Source of the DNA: Nitrososphaerota archaeon
Lineage (GTDB): Archaea; Thermoproteota; Nitrososphaeria; Nitrososphaerales; Nitrosopumilaceae
Assembly (NCBI GenBank): GCA_028867275.1
Contig: JAGWGU010000010.1
Location: forward strand, 1 to 42,793
DNA length: 42,793 nucleotides
Reading direction: 5' to 3'
Part shown: positions 1 to 8,783 of the stretch, one piece after another
Position numbering within the stretch: position 1 is the stretch's first letter
How the letters are laid out: every line of letters begins with the position of its first letter
The notes under the pieces: generated by a model
Told to the model about the DNA's origin: nothing
Seen by the model: only the letters and a program-made list of their open reading frames with translations
The model's database searches: none
Made by a program: the position numbers and the translations under genes

Positions 1-34
1 ATAACCTTGTTAGTTCCATTTCTGGTAATAAGAT

Positions 35-709
35 ATGTTCCCTAGAACACAAAAAAGAAAGGCAATAAGTACTGTGCTTACCACATTGATTATCTTGGTG
101 GCATCAGTCGTTTTGGGAACTGGTGTCGTATTATACGGAACCAGTCTCTTCCAAACAGGTGCACAATCAGAATCAATTGCCACCACTGGTACTACCGTAT
201 GGGTAGACTCTACTGGTAGCTCAGGTTGGGCATGGGGTGCAGCAGACGTTAGAAACAGCGGTGACAAACTGCTATCTGTAGATAACATACAGATTCGTGG
301 TCAACAAGTACCATATGCAAATTGGTACGCTGACACAAATTCCACTAGAGTTACTTCAGGTAACTTCCAATCGGCGTTGAATTATACTTCGATGATTGTG
401 AGTCCAAACTCACCTAATGGCGCGCTGAAAAATGGAACAACAGTTGGTATTTCATCATCTGGTTGTGCGCAAGCATCTAACTACTTGATCATGCAACTTG
501 GATCTAGTGCAGGAAGCAGTCCTAATCCAGTTCTATGTCTGAAACAACAAAGTGGACCAGTATCTCTAGCACCTGGTGCTAAAGCTATTATCTACTACAA
601 GATTCCACAAAACCTCTTGACATCAGTAGATGCGGGTTCCAGTGCTAGTGTTGCATTGTACGCAGGCAAAGTAGGTTCGCCAATCACAGTAACTATTGCA
701 GCAAAGTAG
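35..709 (+). CDS. Type IV prepilin / archaellin-like pilin
   Basis: This is probably the structural subunit of a type IV pilus-like surface filament. The N-terminus has a class III signal peptide: a short basic stretch (KRKA, residues 7-10) followed directly by a long hydrophobic helix (residues 11-34), so cleavage is expected after Ala10. The remaining 190 residues are Ser/Thr/Gly-rich and look like a secreted beta domain. They include two Cys (in SSGCAQ and PVLCLK) that could form a disulphide. The ATPase, platform and prepilin peptidase genes follow on the same strand. No archaellum-specific genes (FlaF, FlaG, FlaH) are visible, so an adhesive pilus is more likely than a motility archaellum, although genes before the window are unseen. 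The start is the ATG preceding the basic stretch. Confidence 0.82.
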   Translation: MFPRTQKRKAISTVLTTLIILVASVVLGTGVVLYGTSLFQTGAQSESIATTGTTVWVDSTGSSGWAWGAADVRNSGDKLLSVDNIQIRGQQVPYANWYADTNSTRVTSGNFQSALNYTSMIVSPNSPNGALKNGTTVGISSSGCAQASNYLIMQLGSSAGSSPNPVLCLKQQSGPVSLAPGAKAIIYYKIPQNLLTSVDAGSSASVALYAGKVGSPITVTIAAK

Positions 710-765
710 GGGCAAAGTCATATGCCCGAATTCTTTTCTTTTTATAATTTTGACAGGTGGTATGT

Positions 766-2298
766 GTGAAAGATAAAAAATTATCAAAAAATGAAAATGC
801 AAGTTTTATTTCTAGTGAACTAATTGATGAAAACCAAAGTAGAATCCCTGAAGGATATGAGATAATAAAAAAATACCCTCTTAATCCACCTTTTAGCTAT
901 GTTGACATTTTATACAATAAAGAAAAATCCAACTATCTGTATTTTGTAGATGAGTTAAAACTCAATTTTTCAGAATTGGAGATATTTCAAACTCTATATA
1001 GACTCATAGAAGAAAGTTTGGAATCTCCTGATGACTCGAACCGAAATACATTTGATGAGCAACTTGATGTGGTTCTAAAAGAAAATGAGAAACTATTTTC
1101 AAATAATTCTAATGCAAGCATGGAAAAAGTAAAGTATTATCTGAAAAGAGACATCAATGGTTTTAACATAATAGACCCTTTGATGCATGATATGAGTATA
1201 GAGGACGTAAGTTGTAGTGGAAATCAAACCCCGATTTATGTGTGGCACAGAAATTATGATAGCATTCCAACAAATATACAATTTAGCTCAGAAGAAAAAC
1301 TAAATTCATTTGTGTCCAGAATTGTTTTCAGAGCTGGAAAACACATCAGTTCCGCATATCCAATTTCAGATCTTGCCCTGCAAGGAAATCACAGAATCTC
1401 TGTCTTGTATCAAAAAGAAGTAACTCCAAAAGGGACAAGCTTTACCATCAGAAAATTCAAAGAAGATCCTTACACTGTAATTGACTTGATAAAATTTGGA
1501 ACCATCAATCTGTCTATAGCAGCATATCTATGGATGTTAGTTGAAGCAAAGATGTCTTTTATAATAATTGGTTCAACTGCAAGTGGCAAGACTACATTAC
1601 TTAATGCAATTACAGGACTTGTACACCCTGATTACAAACTTTTTTCTGTTGAGGATGTTGCGGAAATCAACATAAATCATGATAACTGGTTTACATTGAT
1701 TTCAAGAAGTGGATTTGGTTTGGGTGGTGAAGGAGAGATTGGAATGTATGATTTGATCAAGGCCGGTGTCAGACACAGACCTGATTATCTAGTAGTTGGT
1801 GAAATTAGAGGCTCTGAAGCATATGTAATGTTTCAGGCCATGGCTACAGGACACGGTGGATTGTGTACTATGCACGCAGACAGTCTTGAATCAGCTGTAA
1901 AAAGACTACAGCAAAAACCAATGGATATTCCACCAGCATATATCTCACTTATGAACTGCGCACTGGTTGTAAAAAGAGTAAGAGAAAGTTCTGGTCAAAG
2001 TGGAAGGAGAGTCATGACTGTCTCGGAGATAACTGGGGCAAATACGTCTCATTCAGCGTTTTCATGGAGTCCAAGAAATGATCATTTCAATGAGGATTTG
2101 AGAGATAGTACCCTTATGAAAAAAATTGCGGAATCAACGGGTAAGGAACTAAGCGAAGTACTTGAAGAGCATAAAAAAAGAATGGACATACTAAAGTGGA
2201 TGACAGAACAAAATATACGTGATTACAAGAAGGTGTCCGAGATAGTAGGCAAGTACTATAGGGATCCAAAATCTGTCTTGGTTCAATTAGGGGCATAG
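766..2298 (+). CDS. Type II/IV secretion system ATPase (pilus assembly)
   Basis: This is a VirB11/PilB/FlaI-superfamily hexameric ATPase that would power pilus assembly on the cytoplasmic side of the membrane. The Walker A motif (GSTASGKTT) lies around residue 269 and the Walker B-type segment VVGEIRG around residue 345. The His-box region (ATGHGGLCTMHAD) follows. The first ~120 residues are a charged, family-specific N-terminal domain. An in-frame GTG at 757 gives three extra residues. I prefer the GTG at 766 because AGGTGG (755-760) sits five bases upstream of it. It lies 56 bp after the prepilin and 5 bp before the platform protein gene, so the three are probably co-transcribed. Confidence 0.92.
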   Translation: MKDKKLSKNENASFISSELIDENQSRIPEGYEIIKKYPLNPPFSYVDILYNKEKSNYLYFVDELKLNFSELEIFQTLYRLIEESLESPDDSNRNTFDEQLDVVLKENEKLFSNNSNASMEKVKYYLKRDINGFNIIDPLMHDMSIEDVSCSGNQTPIYVWHRNYDSIPTNIQFSSEEKLNSFVSRIVFRAGKHISSAYPISDLALQGNHRISVLYQKEVTPKGTSFTIRKFKEDPYTVIDLIKFGTINLSIAAYLWMLVEAKMSFIIIGSTASGKTTLLNAITGLVHPDYKLFSVEDVAEININHDNWFTLISRSGFGLGGEGEIGMYDLIKAGVRHRPDYLVVGEIRGSEAYVMFQAMATGHGGLCTMHADSLESAVKRLQQKPMDIPPAYISLMNCALVVKRVRESSGQSGRRVMTVSEITGANTSHSAFSWSPRNDHFNEDLRDSTLMKKIAESTGKELSEVLEEHKKRMDILKWMTEQNIRDYKKVSEIVGKYYRDPKSVLVQLGA

Positions 2299-2303
2299 CT
2301 CTT

Positions 2304-3758
2304 ATGATCTCACTTAAGAAACTCAATCAAGGCGAATATGAAAAGAATCAATCAAAGAAAATAGAACGAGAACTTCCGTTCTTTATTACCATAGTATCAT
2401 TACTTACAACCAGTGGTTTTGGTCCATATACTATATTACAAAAGGTAAAACAGATCACCCTACTTCCAATTATACAGGCGGAATCTGTAAAAATTCTAAA
2501 GAGAATAGATATGTTGGGAGTAGATCCTCTTACAGCTCTTAATGATGCAAAAGATAAACCATCATCAAAAGCATTGGGCGAATTTCTAAGCGGGTATGTA
2601 TCTGCCATACAAAGTGGAGGTAATGTAATCAACTATCTCAAAAGTAAAATGCAAAGTACTTTTGAACGATTTGAAAACGGCGAAAAACAGTCAGTGGAAA
2701 AAGTAGGCAGCATAGTTCATGCATGGCTTACCACTCAGATTGTCATACTTGCTGTTTTTATCCTAATGGCAGTAGTAGGTTCTAATCCGCTTACTGGTGG
2801 CAGTGGAGGGACTGCCCAACCTCCGTACATGTTGTTGATTTTTTCTCCTATCATGTCTGTGATATTTATGAAACTTGTTAAAAACATGGTAAGTTCCAAT
2901 ATTCCAGACATTAAAATGAAAGAGATACTAAAATTTGTAATCCCAAGTGTTGCAATTGCAGGCGTCTTGATATTGAGCAATGTGTTTTCAAGTATGCATG
3001 TCAATCCTTTCATTTTGGGCATATCGCTCATTGTTGCATCAATTCCTCCTGCGGTAAAATTTCAAAGTATTTACCAACTAAATCTTGATGCAGAAGCAGC
3101 CACTCCTCAAATTCTCAGAGATATTACCGAAGCAAGAAAAGCAGGACTTGGACCTGAAAAATGTATTATACGTGCATGTAAGAGAAAAGATTTCAAATCA
3201 TTTAACAAAATTGCAAACTCTATCTCAAACAAGCTAGAGTGGGGAGTTTCTATGAATAATCTCTTTACAGTATTACAAAACGAAATGAAAAATTTCCAAG
3301 TTCTTATTTCATTTAGAATTTTGTTTGAGATCATTACGTCTGGTGGTGGCAATGTAAATACGCTTGACTCTTTGGCAGATACAAGTGAAAAAATACACAA
3401 CATTCAGAAAAACAAGCGAGAAAGTCTACAACCATATGTAATAGTTGGTTTCATGCTTATCACAATTACTGGTTTTACAACCCTTATGACAATTGACTCG
3501 TTTGCAAGTATCAATCAAGAAAAGAACCTTGTGACACATGATAAAAATCAGGTAGCGCCTTATGACCCATTTTTTGAGTATGTCTCCATGGCAGTTATAT
3601 CGCAAGCATGGCTTGCCGGTCTTTTTGTCGGCAAAGTGACTCGTGGAGCGTATTCTGGAGGTTTCATATTCTCAATATTGCTCACAGTCGTAACTCTGAT
3701 GGCAGTTGCACTAATACAATTTCACATATTGAACATCAACTCTTTGTTTTCTCATTAG
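2304..3758 (+). CDS. TadC/FlaJ-like pilus platform membrane protein
   Basis: This is a 484-residue multi-pass membrane protein of the type II secretion F (GspF/TadC/FlaJ) class, the inner-membrane platform on which the neighbouring ATPase acts. Hydrophobic segments cluster in the middle (around residues 145-165, 175-190, 210-250) and at the C-terminus (around 380-400 and 430-480). Between them are two cytoplasmic helical regions with the typical 'SGG...' turns (IQSGGNVINYL near residue 105, EIITSGGGNVNTL near 345). That duplicated architecture is usual for the archaeal FlaJ branch. The ATG start is 5 bp after the ATPase stop codon, with AGGGG just upstream. Confidence 0.88.
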   Translation: MISLKKLNQGEYEKNQSKKIERELPFFITIVSLLTTSGFGPYTILQKVKQITLLPIIQAESVKILKRIDMLGVDPLTALNDAKDKPSSKALGEFLSGYVSAIQSGGNVINYLKSKMQSTFERFENGEKQSVEKVGSIVHAWLTTQIVILAVFILMAVVGSNPLTGGSGGTAQPPYMLLIFSPIMSVIFMKLVKNMVSSNIPDIKMKEILKFVIPSVAIAGVLILSNVFSSMHVNPFILGISLIVASIPPAVKFQSIYQLNLDAEAATPQILRDITEARKAGLGPEKCIIRACKRKDFKSFNKIANSISNKLEWGVSMNNLFTVLQNEMKNFQVLISFRILFEIITSGGGNVNTLDSLADTSEKIHNIQKNKRESLQPYVIVGFMLITITGFTTLMTIDSFASINQEKNLVTHDKNQVAPYDPFFEYVSMAVISQAWLAGLFVGKVTRGAYSGGFIFSILLTVVTLMAVALIQFHILNINSLFSH

Positions 3759-3818
3759 TCTGTCACGAAAAATGTCATACCGGCTCTTATATCATGTAGA
3801 AGAAGATGTGATATTGCA

Positions 3819-6236
3819 TTGAGATACATAGCTGCGTTATTGTTAATTGGCATATTTTTTTCAAGTTATGCATATGCCGATAATCCTGGACAATTGGGTG
3901 TAAAGATGATTCCTGGAATAATTACCCAGGATTCTGATGGTTTGATTCAGGTCTACTCTAAATCAGGCGGCACTATAGACAACCTAGTAGCTACTTCTAA
4001 CGATCCTTCAATAGTAAAAATAACTAGTATAGACCAAGATCCGTCTCATACTTTATACATTGTCAAGATTCATACTCATGACTCTGGAAATACAAAGATT
4101 GCACTTGCAGCACCGGGTTTTTCCTCCGAGGAATTTCCAATTACGGTCGCTAAAAACTCTGGATTAACTTCTCAACTTTTGATTAAAACAACTCCTAGCA
4201 AATTTGATATAAATGGACCAACGCATGGATATTTTTCCATAGAGACAGTTAATGAAGCCGGATTTCCGACGATTGTGACAGATGACACACAGGTAACCGT
4301 TACAGTATCTAATACAAATATAGTCAGCCTGAAAGAAAATCAAGTTGTCGTAAAAAAGGGCTCTTACTATGCCATGGGAGAATTTGACGTCAATCAACCT
4401 GGTTCAGTTACAATTTCTGCATCCTCTAAATCAACACCAACAGCTTCTGGCTCGATTACCGTGGGTCAAACTAGTTCTCAAAATACTATTCAACTTTATG
4501 TTTTTCCACAAAAAATTAATGCATTTCAAGCGTCAACTACTTATGCAATAGTCCAGTTACATGATTCTAGCGGAAATCCACTTCTTGCAAAGGAAGACAT
4601 TCCAGTTACAATTCATGTCACAAACTCTACATCTTCCGTTTCCGTCAATACTAGTGGAGAGAGTCCTTATGTACAGGTAAATGAGATACCTGTGATCAAA
4701 AAAGGTACATACTGGGCATATGTTCCAATAGAATTGACTGCTGCAACAAGTGCTACATTTAATGTAGATGTTTCTGCAAAGGGTTACTTGCTTTCTCCTA
4801 CTGTTCAATTTACTAGTGTAAACACTCCATTGGTATTTGCCGATAATTCTGCTAGGATAGATCTACTTCCAATACTTGCTTCAGGAGGTAAAGAACTCAT
4901 AGGCATAGCACACTTGGAGGATGACTCGGGAAACCCCTTGGTCGCAAAAGATAACCTGAACATTCATGTTGATTCATCTGATCCGTCTACTCTGTCTGTG
5001 GAAAATATGGTACTTAATCATGGTACTCAAGATGTGCCAGTCTTTGCACAGGTTGGAAATGTTGTAAATGCTGTCACACTAAATGTTGTTACGGGAAAGC
5101 CACAGACACTTACGGCTACTCCAATCCTTGCAACTACCAATTCAATGACATTGGTTGCAGAACCTGTGATTGGAAAGATCCTATCACATACTTCATTTCC
5201 GCTTGCATTCTACATGACAAAAAATGGCGCCTTGGCTTCGTTTGATTCTGATCTTGACCTAAAAGTAGGGCCAGAGGATTCATTACAAACAGAACCTGTC
5301 TTGATGAAAAAAAATTCATTGGTGAAAATAGTTAATGCTACTATACTCCAAGATGGAGTGCAGTCTTTTTACGTAACAGGCTCTACATACTCTCAAAGTT
5401 TTACAATGGAGGGGCTTTCAACACCTTCCAAGTCTATAATGCTGGATTTTCCAGATACTATGACATCTAATACGCTTAACGCATTTTCAATCGAACTTTT
5501 AGATGCACAAAAACTTCCTGTTTATGCTGATCATGATATTTCTGTCAAGCTAGTGTCCAACGATCCTTTGATAATAGATTTTCCTGATGTTTCGATAAAA
5601 AAAGGCACGTATTATACAACCTTTAATGCAACAGTAAAGAAATCCGGCAGTGCTGAAATAGCAGTACTTTCTGAAAATATTCCATTATCGAAATTTAATA
5701 TTTCTGTTATAAGCTTTAAACCTGATATATCGATCCAGTCACCAGATTTTTCTGAAGCTAATCATCCGCTAGTGGCAACTGTATCTGCTACATATGAACA
5801 AAAACCGTTGCAAGGGCTTAAAGTAGAATGGACCGCAAGTGGTGCAACAATCCAGAATATGGATTCTATCACTGATTCTAATGGTAACGCCAAGATAACG
5901 CTTGTGTGGGCAAATCCTGGCAGTGGTCATATTGTAGCAACAGTGTCAGGCGGTTCATATGAGAGTACAGTGGTAACTAAGGATGTTCAAGTTAATGCAC
6001 CATTAACACCTGTGATACCATCAGAACAATCAGAAAACAAATCACAAAATCAATCACAAGGTGCTTTTACAGTGATGGGAATTAACCCACTACTATTTGC
6101 TATTCCAGTTGCAGCCGGAATTGGAGTGTTTGTCTTCAAGAAAAAAGAGTTAGTCGGAGGATTTATGGAAAAAATTGGGCTTGTAGATAAAATATCAGAA
6201 ATAAAAGAAAAAATAATGGAACTAAGACGACGGTAA
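3819..6236 (+). CDS. Large Ig-repeat surface protein, C-terminally anchored
   Basis: This is an 805-residue predicted surface protein inside the pilus locus. It has a Sec signal peptide (residues 1-20, ending ...YAYA). At least five units of about 100 residues follow, each containing a variant of a VxKKGxY strand motif (near residues 177, 291, 397, 494 and 593). An invasin-type Ig-like (Big_1) domain occupies about 660-745. A Ser/Gln/Asn linker then leads to one transmembrane helix (about 755-773) and a basic cytoplasmic tail. It could be a pilus-associated adhesin or a cell-wall scaffold; nothing identifies a ligand. The start is TTG, preceded by GTGAT (3808-3812) at good spacing, and gives the signal peptide directly. 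Function is inferred from architecture and context. Confidence 0.82.
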   Translation: MRYIAALLLIGIFFSSYAYADNPGQLGVKMIPGIITQDSDGLIQVYSKSGGTIDNLVATSNDPSIVKITSIDQDPSHTLYIVKIHTHDSGNTKIALAAPGFSSEEFPITVAKNSGLTSQLLIKTTPSKFDINGPTHGYFSIETVNEAGFPTIVTDDTQVTVTVSNTNIVSLKENQVVVKKGSYYAMGEFDVNQPGSVTISASSKSTPTASGSITVGQTSSQNTIQLYVFPQKINAFQASTTYAIVQLHDSSGNPLLAKEDIPVTIHVTNSTSSVSVNTSGESPYVQVNEIPVIKKGTYWAYVPIELTAATSATFNVDVSAKGYLLSPTVQFTSVNTPLVFADNSARIDLLPILASGGKELIGIAHLEDDSGNPLVAKDNLNIHVDSSDPSTLSVENMVLNHGTQDVPVFAQVGNVVNAVTLNVVTGKPQTLTATPILATTNSMTLVAEPVIGKILSHTSFPLAFYMTKNGALASFDSDLDLKVGPEDSLQTEPVLMKKNSLVKIVNATILQDGVQSFYVTGSTYSQSFTMEGLSTPSKSIMLDFPDTMTSNTLNAFSIELLDAQKLPVYADHDISVKLVSNDPLIIDFPDVSIKKGTYYTTFNATVKKSGSAEIAVLSENIPLSKFNISVISFKPDISIQSPDFSEANHPLVATVSATYEQKPLQGLKVEWTASGATIQNMDSITDSNGNAKITLVWANPGSGHIVATVSGGSYESTVVTKDVQVNAPLTPVIPSEQSENKSQNQSQGAFTVMGINPLLFAIPVAAGIGVFVFKKKELVGGFMEKIGLVDKISEIKEKIMELRRR

Positions 6237-6485
6237 AGATAGCCTGATGATACCTTTCAGCTTAGACATGTGTGATACCAGTGCATTTCCAACTTGTTTG
6301 TTACGACTAAGCATGAACAGTGAGAAAAATCCTTCGAAAAAAGTCATGATGCTTGAGAGTGGATTTTGATGGATTGTTTGAAGAGTAGTAAAGAAAATCG
6401 TTACACTGATTATCACAAGAACCACGGAATAATATATGATGTATTTCTTTGTGCTTGGGTTATGAAAAGACGAGAACACTTTCAT
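6222..6485 (-). CDS. Small predicted membrane protein
   Basis: I do not recognise this 87-residue protein. It has a strongly hydrophobic helix at about residues 15-38, a second more weakly hydrophobic stretch at about 45-60, and a basic C-terminus. Its 3' end overlaps the 3' end of the surface protein gene by 15 bp, tail to tail. A TATA-like TTTAAAAAT (6510-6518) on this strand lies about 29 bases before the ATG, which suits a leaderless transcript. It is the only minus-strand gene in the pilus locus. The plus-strand reading across the same interval is unconvincing, so I prefer this one, with modest confidence. Confidence 0.45.
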   Translation of the reverse strand: MKVFSSFHNPSTKKYIIYYSVVLVIISVTIFFTTLQTIHQNPLSSIMTFFEGFFSLFMLSRNKQVGNALVSHMSKLKGIIRLSLPSS

Positions 6486-6641
6486 AAAATAACTATGCTT
6501 AATCTAGAATTTAAAAATAGTCTACCAATTTTGGAAATATGCGATCAATCTAATGACCTGTTTGTTTACTTATTCTATGCTCCACTCGTTTCTACCTCTA
6601 TCTTAAAAAAATATCTAATTGAAAATGGTATGTGATATTGT

Positions 6642-7340
6642 ATGGTTGATGGCATCTATGGTTTAAATGTAATACGAATAATTTTTGCATTTTCTATGTT
6701 GTTCTTGGCTACTATGATTGATATACGCAAACGAGAAATTAATGATATTTTATGGATTGGGTTTGGTTGTGTTGCTGTGCTGTTGTTCTTTCTTGATGGG
6801 GATATGTGGAAAACTTTTGTTTTACTTGCGATATCCATGATAATATCTCCTGTGGCACTGTTACTTTGGAGATTTGGTATATTTGGAGGTGCAGACGCAC
6901 TCTGTTTGATAGTTCTTTCTACCCTTGCTCCTATGGCAACATTGGGAACTTTGCATATAACTCCCTTTACAACTCTAACTAATGCAGCCATAATTTCTAT
7001 TACTCCAATTTTTGTAAATGTTATACGTAACATAATTGCTATCTTGAGAGGAGAAGATATCTTCAAAGGGCTTGATGTATCTAGATTAGACAAAGTGATA
7101 GCAATTTGCATCGGCTATAGATCAAGAAATCCAAAATATAGTTTTTCAATTGAGAGAATCGTTGGTTCTAGTAAAAAGCTTGATTTCTCCTTCAAACATG
7201 CAGAAAAAACGGAATTTTCTACTACATCTGATACTTGGGTTACCCCTGGAATACCTTATCTGGTATACATTACAGCAGGATTTACCATTCAGGTCTTTTA
7301 TGGAGATATTATCTTCAGCATGATATACAGTATGAAATGA
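6642..7340 (+). CDS. Prepilin peptidase (A24 family, FlaK/PibD-like)
   Basis: This is a membrane aspartic protease that removes class III signal peptides from prepilins; the pilin at the start of the window is its obvious substrate. Both catalytic aspartates are visible: Asp27 in MIDIRKREI and Asp85 in the GGAD motif (residues 82-85), the expected GxxD pattern. Six or so hydrophobic segments are present. An extra soluble stretch (about residues 150-205) separates the last one, making the protein longer than minimal FlaK proteins. The ATG is preceded by GTGAT (6632-6636). It belongs functionally with the genes at 35-6236. Confidence 0.85.
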   Translation: MVDGIYGLNVIRIIFAFSMLFLATMIDIRKREINDILWIGFGCVAVLLFFLDGDMWKTFVLLAISMIISPVALLLWRFGIFGGADALCLIVLSTLAPMATLGTLHITPFTTLTNAAIISITPIFVNVIRNIIAILRGEDIFKGLDVSRLDKVIAICIGYRSRNPKYSFSIERIVGSSKKLDFSFKHAEKTEFSTTSDTWVTPGIPYLVYITAGFTIQVFYGDIIFSMIYSMK

Positions 7341-7407
7341 TACTTCCAAATTATTGGTCAATTTTGCGTGTCTAAGATTTATTAATTGTACTAAAGGAGC
7401 TATTGTC

Positions 7408-7800
7408 ATGGCATTAAAAGCTGCAATGATTATGTCTATAATATCAATAATCATGCTTGCAATTTATGGTGCTGATTCTATAATGGCAATAACTCAAAAT
7501 CTTGGTCTTCAAAGTACTGCATTTCTTAACATGGATGTTAAAGTAAGAGGAATGATATTTGGCATAATTCCATCTGCACTACTCGTACTTTCATACTTCA
7601 TCACCAGAAAGGAACAGTCAAAGAGTTTGGGAATTCTGATGATCATCGGAGGTGCACTAATGATGGTGGGAGTAGGCATAATTTTTGCATTGCAAGGAAG
7701 TGCAATACCATCTGCAGGAAGAGGAGAGTTTGGTGCTGTTGTTGGTATTGGTGTTATTATTGCATTTCTAGGAAGTTTGAAGATTAAAAAATCACGATAA
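7408..7800 (+). CDS. Small conserved-looking membrane protein (4 TM)
   Basis: This is a 130-residue protein with about four hydrophobic segments, Gly-rich helices (LMIIGGALMMVGVGIIFAL) and a basic end (KIKKSR). No enzyme motif is visible and I do not recognise the family. An earlier in-frame start at 7354 would add 18 residues of non-hydrophobic, Cys-containing sequence. The ATG at 7408 is preferred because AGGAG (7395-7399) lies eight bases upstream and the protein then begins with a clean membrane segment. It follows the prepilin peptidase by 67 bp and may be the last gene of the pilus operon, though a link to pili is only positional. Confidence 0.65.
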   Translation: MALKAAMIMSIISIIMLAIYGADSIMAITQNLGLQSTAFLNMDVKVRGMIFGIIPSALLVLSYFITRKEQSKSLGILMIIGGALMMVGVGIIFALQGSAIPSAGRGEFGAVVGIGVIIAFLGSLKIKKSR

Positions 7801-7816
7801 TTTATCAAGTACGAAA

Positions 7817-7957
7817 ATGACCATAGGTTTTGAATGTAGTAAAGATTCCAAAAAGACACACAACTGCCAGCATACTGAAGAACAAGAATATTGCATAGAA
7901 TGCTACACTGAACTACATTATTACCTGACAAATAAAAAACAAGATTGTGAAATCTGA
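7817..7957 (+). CDS. Small Cys/His-rich protein (putative zinc-binding)
   Basis: This 46-residue reading frame starts at the ATG at 7817 and ends at TGA 7955-7957. It has five cysteines (7, 17, 26, 29, 44) and three histidines. CIEC forms a CxxC pair, and Cys17 with His19 gives a CxH pair. The layout is typical of small archaeal zinc-binding proteins, and the composition (charged, Cys/His-rich) is unlike random AT-rich sequence. No clear ribosome binding site is seen. It lies 16 bp after the membrane protein and before the promoter of the next operon. Its function is unknown, and it may be spurious. Confidence 0.42.
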   Translation: MTIGFECSKDSKKTHNCQHTEEQEYCIECYTELHYYLTNKKQDCEI

Positions 7958-7979
7958 CTATAGTCTACTATGTCACAAG

Positions 7980-8047
7980 TTGCTTTAAGGTTGTATCATG
8001 ATAGAAAATGGAACGTGGCCTATTTGCTTTAAGATTGTTTTTTGATA
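7980..8047 (+). repeat. Imperfect direct repeat upstream of the 8091 operon
   Basis: Two 24-base copies (7980-8003 and 8024-8047) share 20 of 24 positions, both beginning TTGCTTTAAG and ending TGATA, 44 bases apart. They lie immediately upstream of a TATA-like TTTTAATTC (8060-8068), which is about 27 bases before the GTG start at 8091. Two tandem copies one repeat-length apart next to a core promoter suggest binding sites for a regulator. Confidence 0.45.
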
Positions 8048-8090
8048 CTTTTTCCAAATCTTTTAATTCTAAAGACAACGGTCTGCTATT

Positions 8091-8777
8091 GTGAAAGCCG
8101 TTATTCTTTCAGGAGGCATGGGTACGCGACTCAGACCCATAACGGATTATATTCCAAAAGCGCTTGTACCTGTTGACAATATTCCGATAATAGACTGGCA
8201 AATTATGTATTTTAAGAAATTTGGCATAAATGATTTTGTAGTCTGTGTTGGACACAAGTCTAAAGAACTAATCACTCACCTACAATCCAAAAATTTTGGA
8301 ATAAAAATTCAATTTTCTGAGGAAACAAGTCCCCTTGGAACAGGTGGCGCAATAAAAAAAGCAGAGAAGTATATTGATGATGACAGTTTTTTTGTAATAA
8401 ATGGGGATGTTATTACAAACATTGACTTGGTAAAACTAAAAGTATATCCAAACTCTATAGCTGTGATTCCTCTTCGTACTGCATACGGTGTAGTCCATGT
8501 CTCGGGGGATAAAATTGAGAGATTTGAGGAAAAACCCGAAATATTCAATCATTGGATGAATGCGGGAATATATTTTCTAAATAAAACCATTATGGATTTT
8601 CTTCCAAAAAAAGGAAATATTGAGACGACGGCATTTCCTGCACTGGCAAAAAAAGGAAAATTACATGTTGTAAAATTCAATAATGTATTTTGGAATTCTA
8701 TTGACTCCCACAAGGATATTAATGAATGTGTTTATGGGATGCAGAAAATTAGTTATGAAAGATTTCTTTCAAAGTGA
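8091..8777 (+). CDS. NDP-sugar pyrophosphorylase (nucleotidyltransferase)
   Basis: This enzyme is expected to join a nucleoside triphosphate and a sugar 1-phosphate to give an NDP-sugar plus pyrophosphate, feeding glycan or glycolipid synthesis. The signature loop LSGGMGTRLRP (residues 6-16) and the lysine segment PKALVPV (about 22-28) are intact, and a VINGDV metal-binding Asp occurs near residue 105. At 228 residues it contains only the catalytic Rossmann-like domain, with no C-terminal left-handed helix acyltransferase. Sugar specificity (mannose, glucose or other) cannot be read from the sequence. The GTG start follows a TATA-like box at leaderless distance. It is the first gene of an operon with the next three. 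Confidence 0.85.
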   Translation: MKAVILSGGMGTRLRPITDYIPKALVPVDNIPIIDWQIMYFKKFGINDFVVCVGHKSKELITHLQSKNFGIKIQFSEETSPLGTGGAIKKAEKYIDDDSFFVINGDVITNIDLVKLKVYPNSIAVIPLRTAYGVVHVSGDKIERFEEKPEIFNHWMNAGIYFLNKTIMDFLPKKGNIETTAFPALAKKGKLHVVKFNNVFWNSIDSHKDINECVYGMQKISYERFLSK

Positions 8778-8783
8778 TCTATT

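Noticed and set aside
6366-6635. 89-residue plus-strand open frame before the prepilin peptidase
   Set aside because: Composition is unlike a folded protein, there is no ribosome site, and it conflicts with the more plausible minus-strand membrane protein.
6656-7111. 151-residue minus-strand frame
   Set aside because: Antisense to the prepilin peptidase, whose catalytic motifs are intact.
7509-7931. 140-residue minus-strand frame
   Set aside because: Antisense to the small membrane protein and the Cys-rich mini gene; the sequence looks like a shadow of hydrophobic codons.
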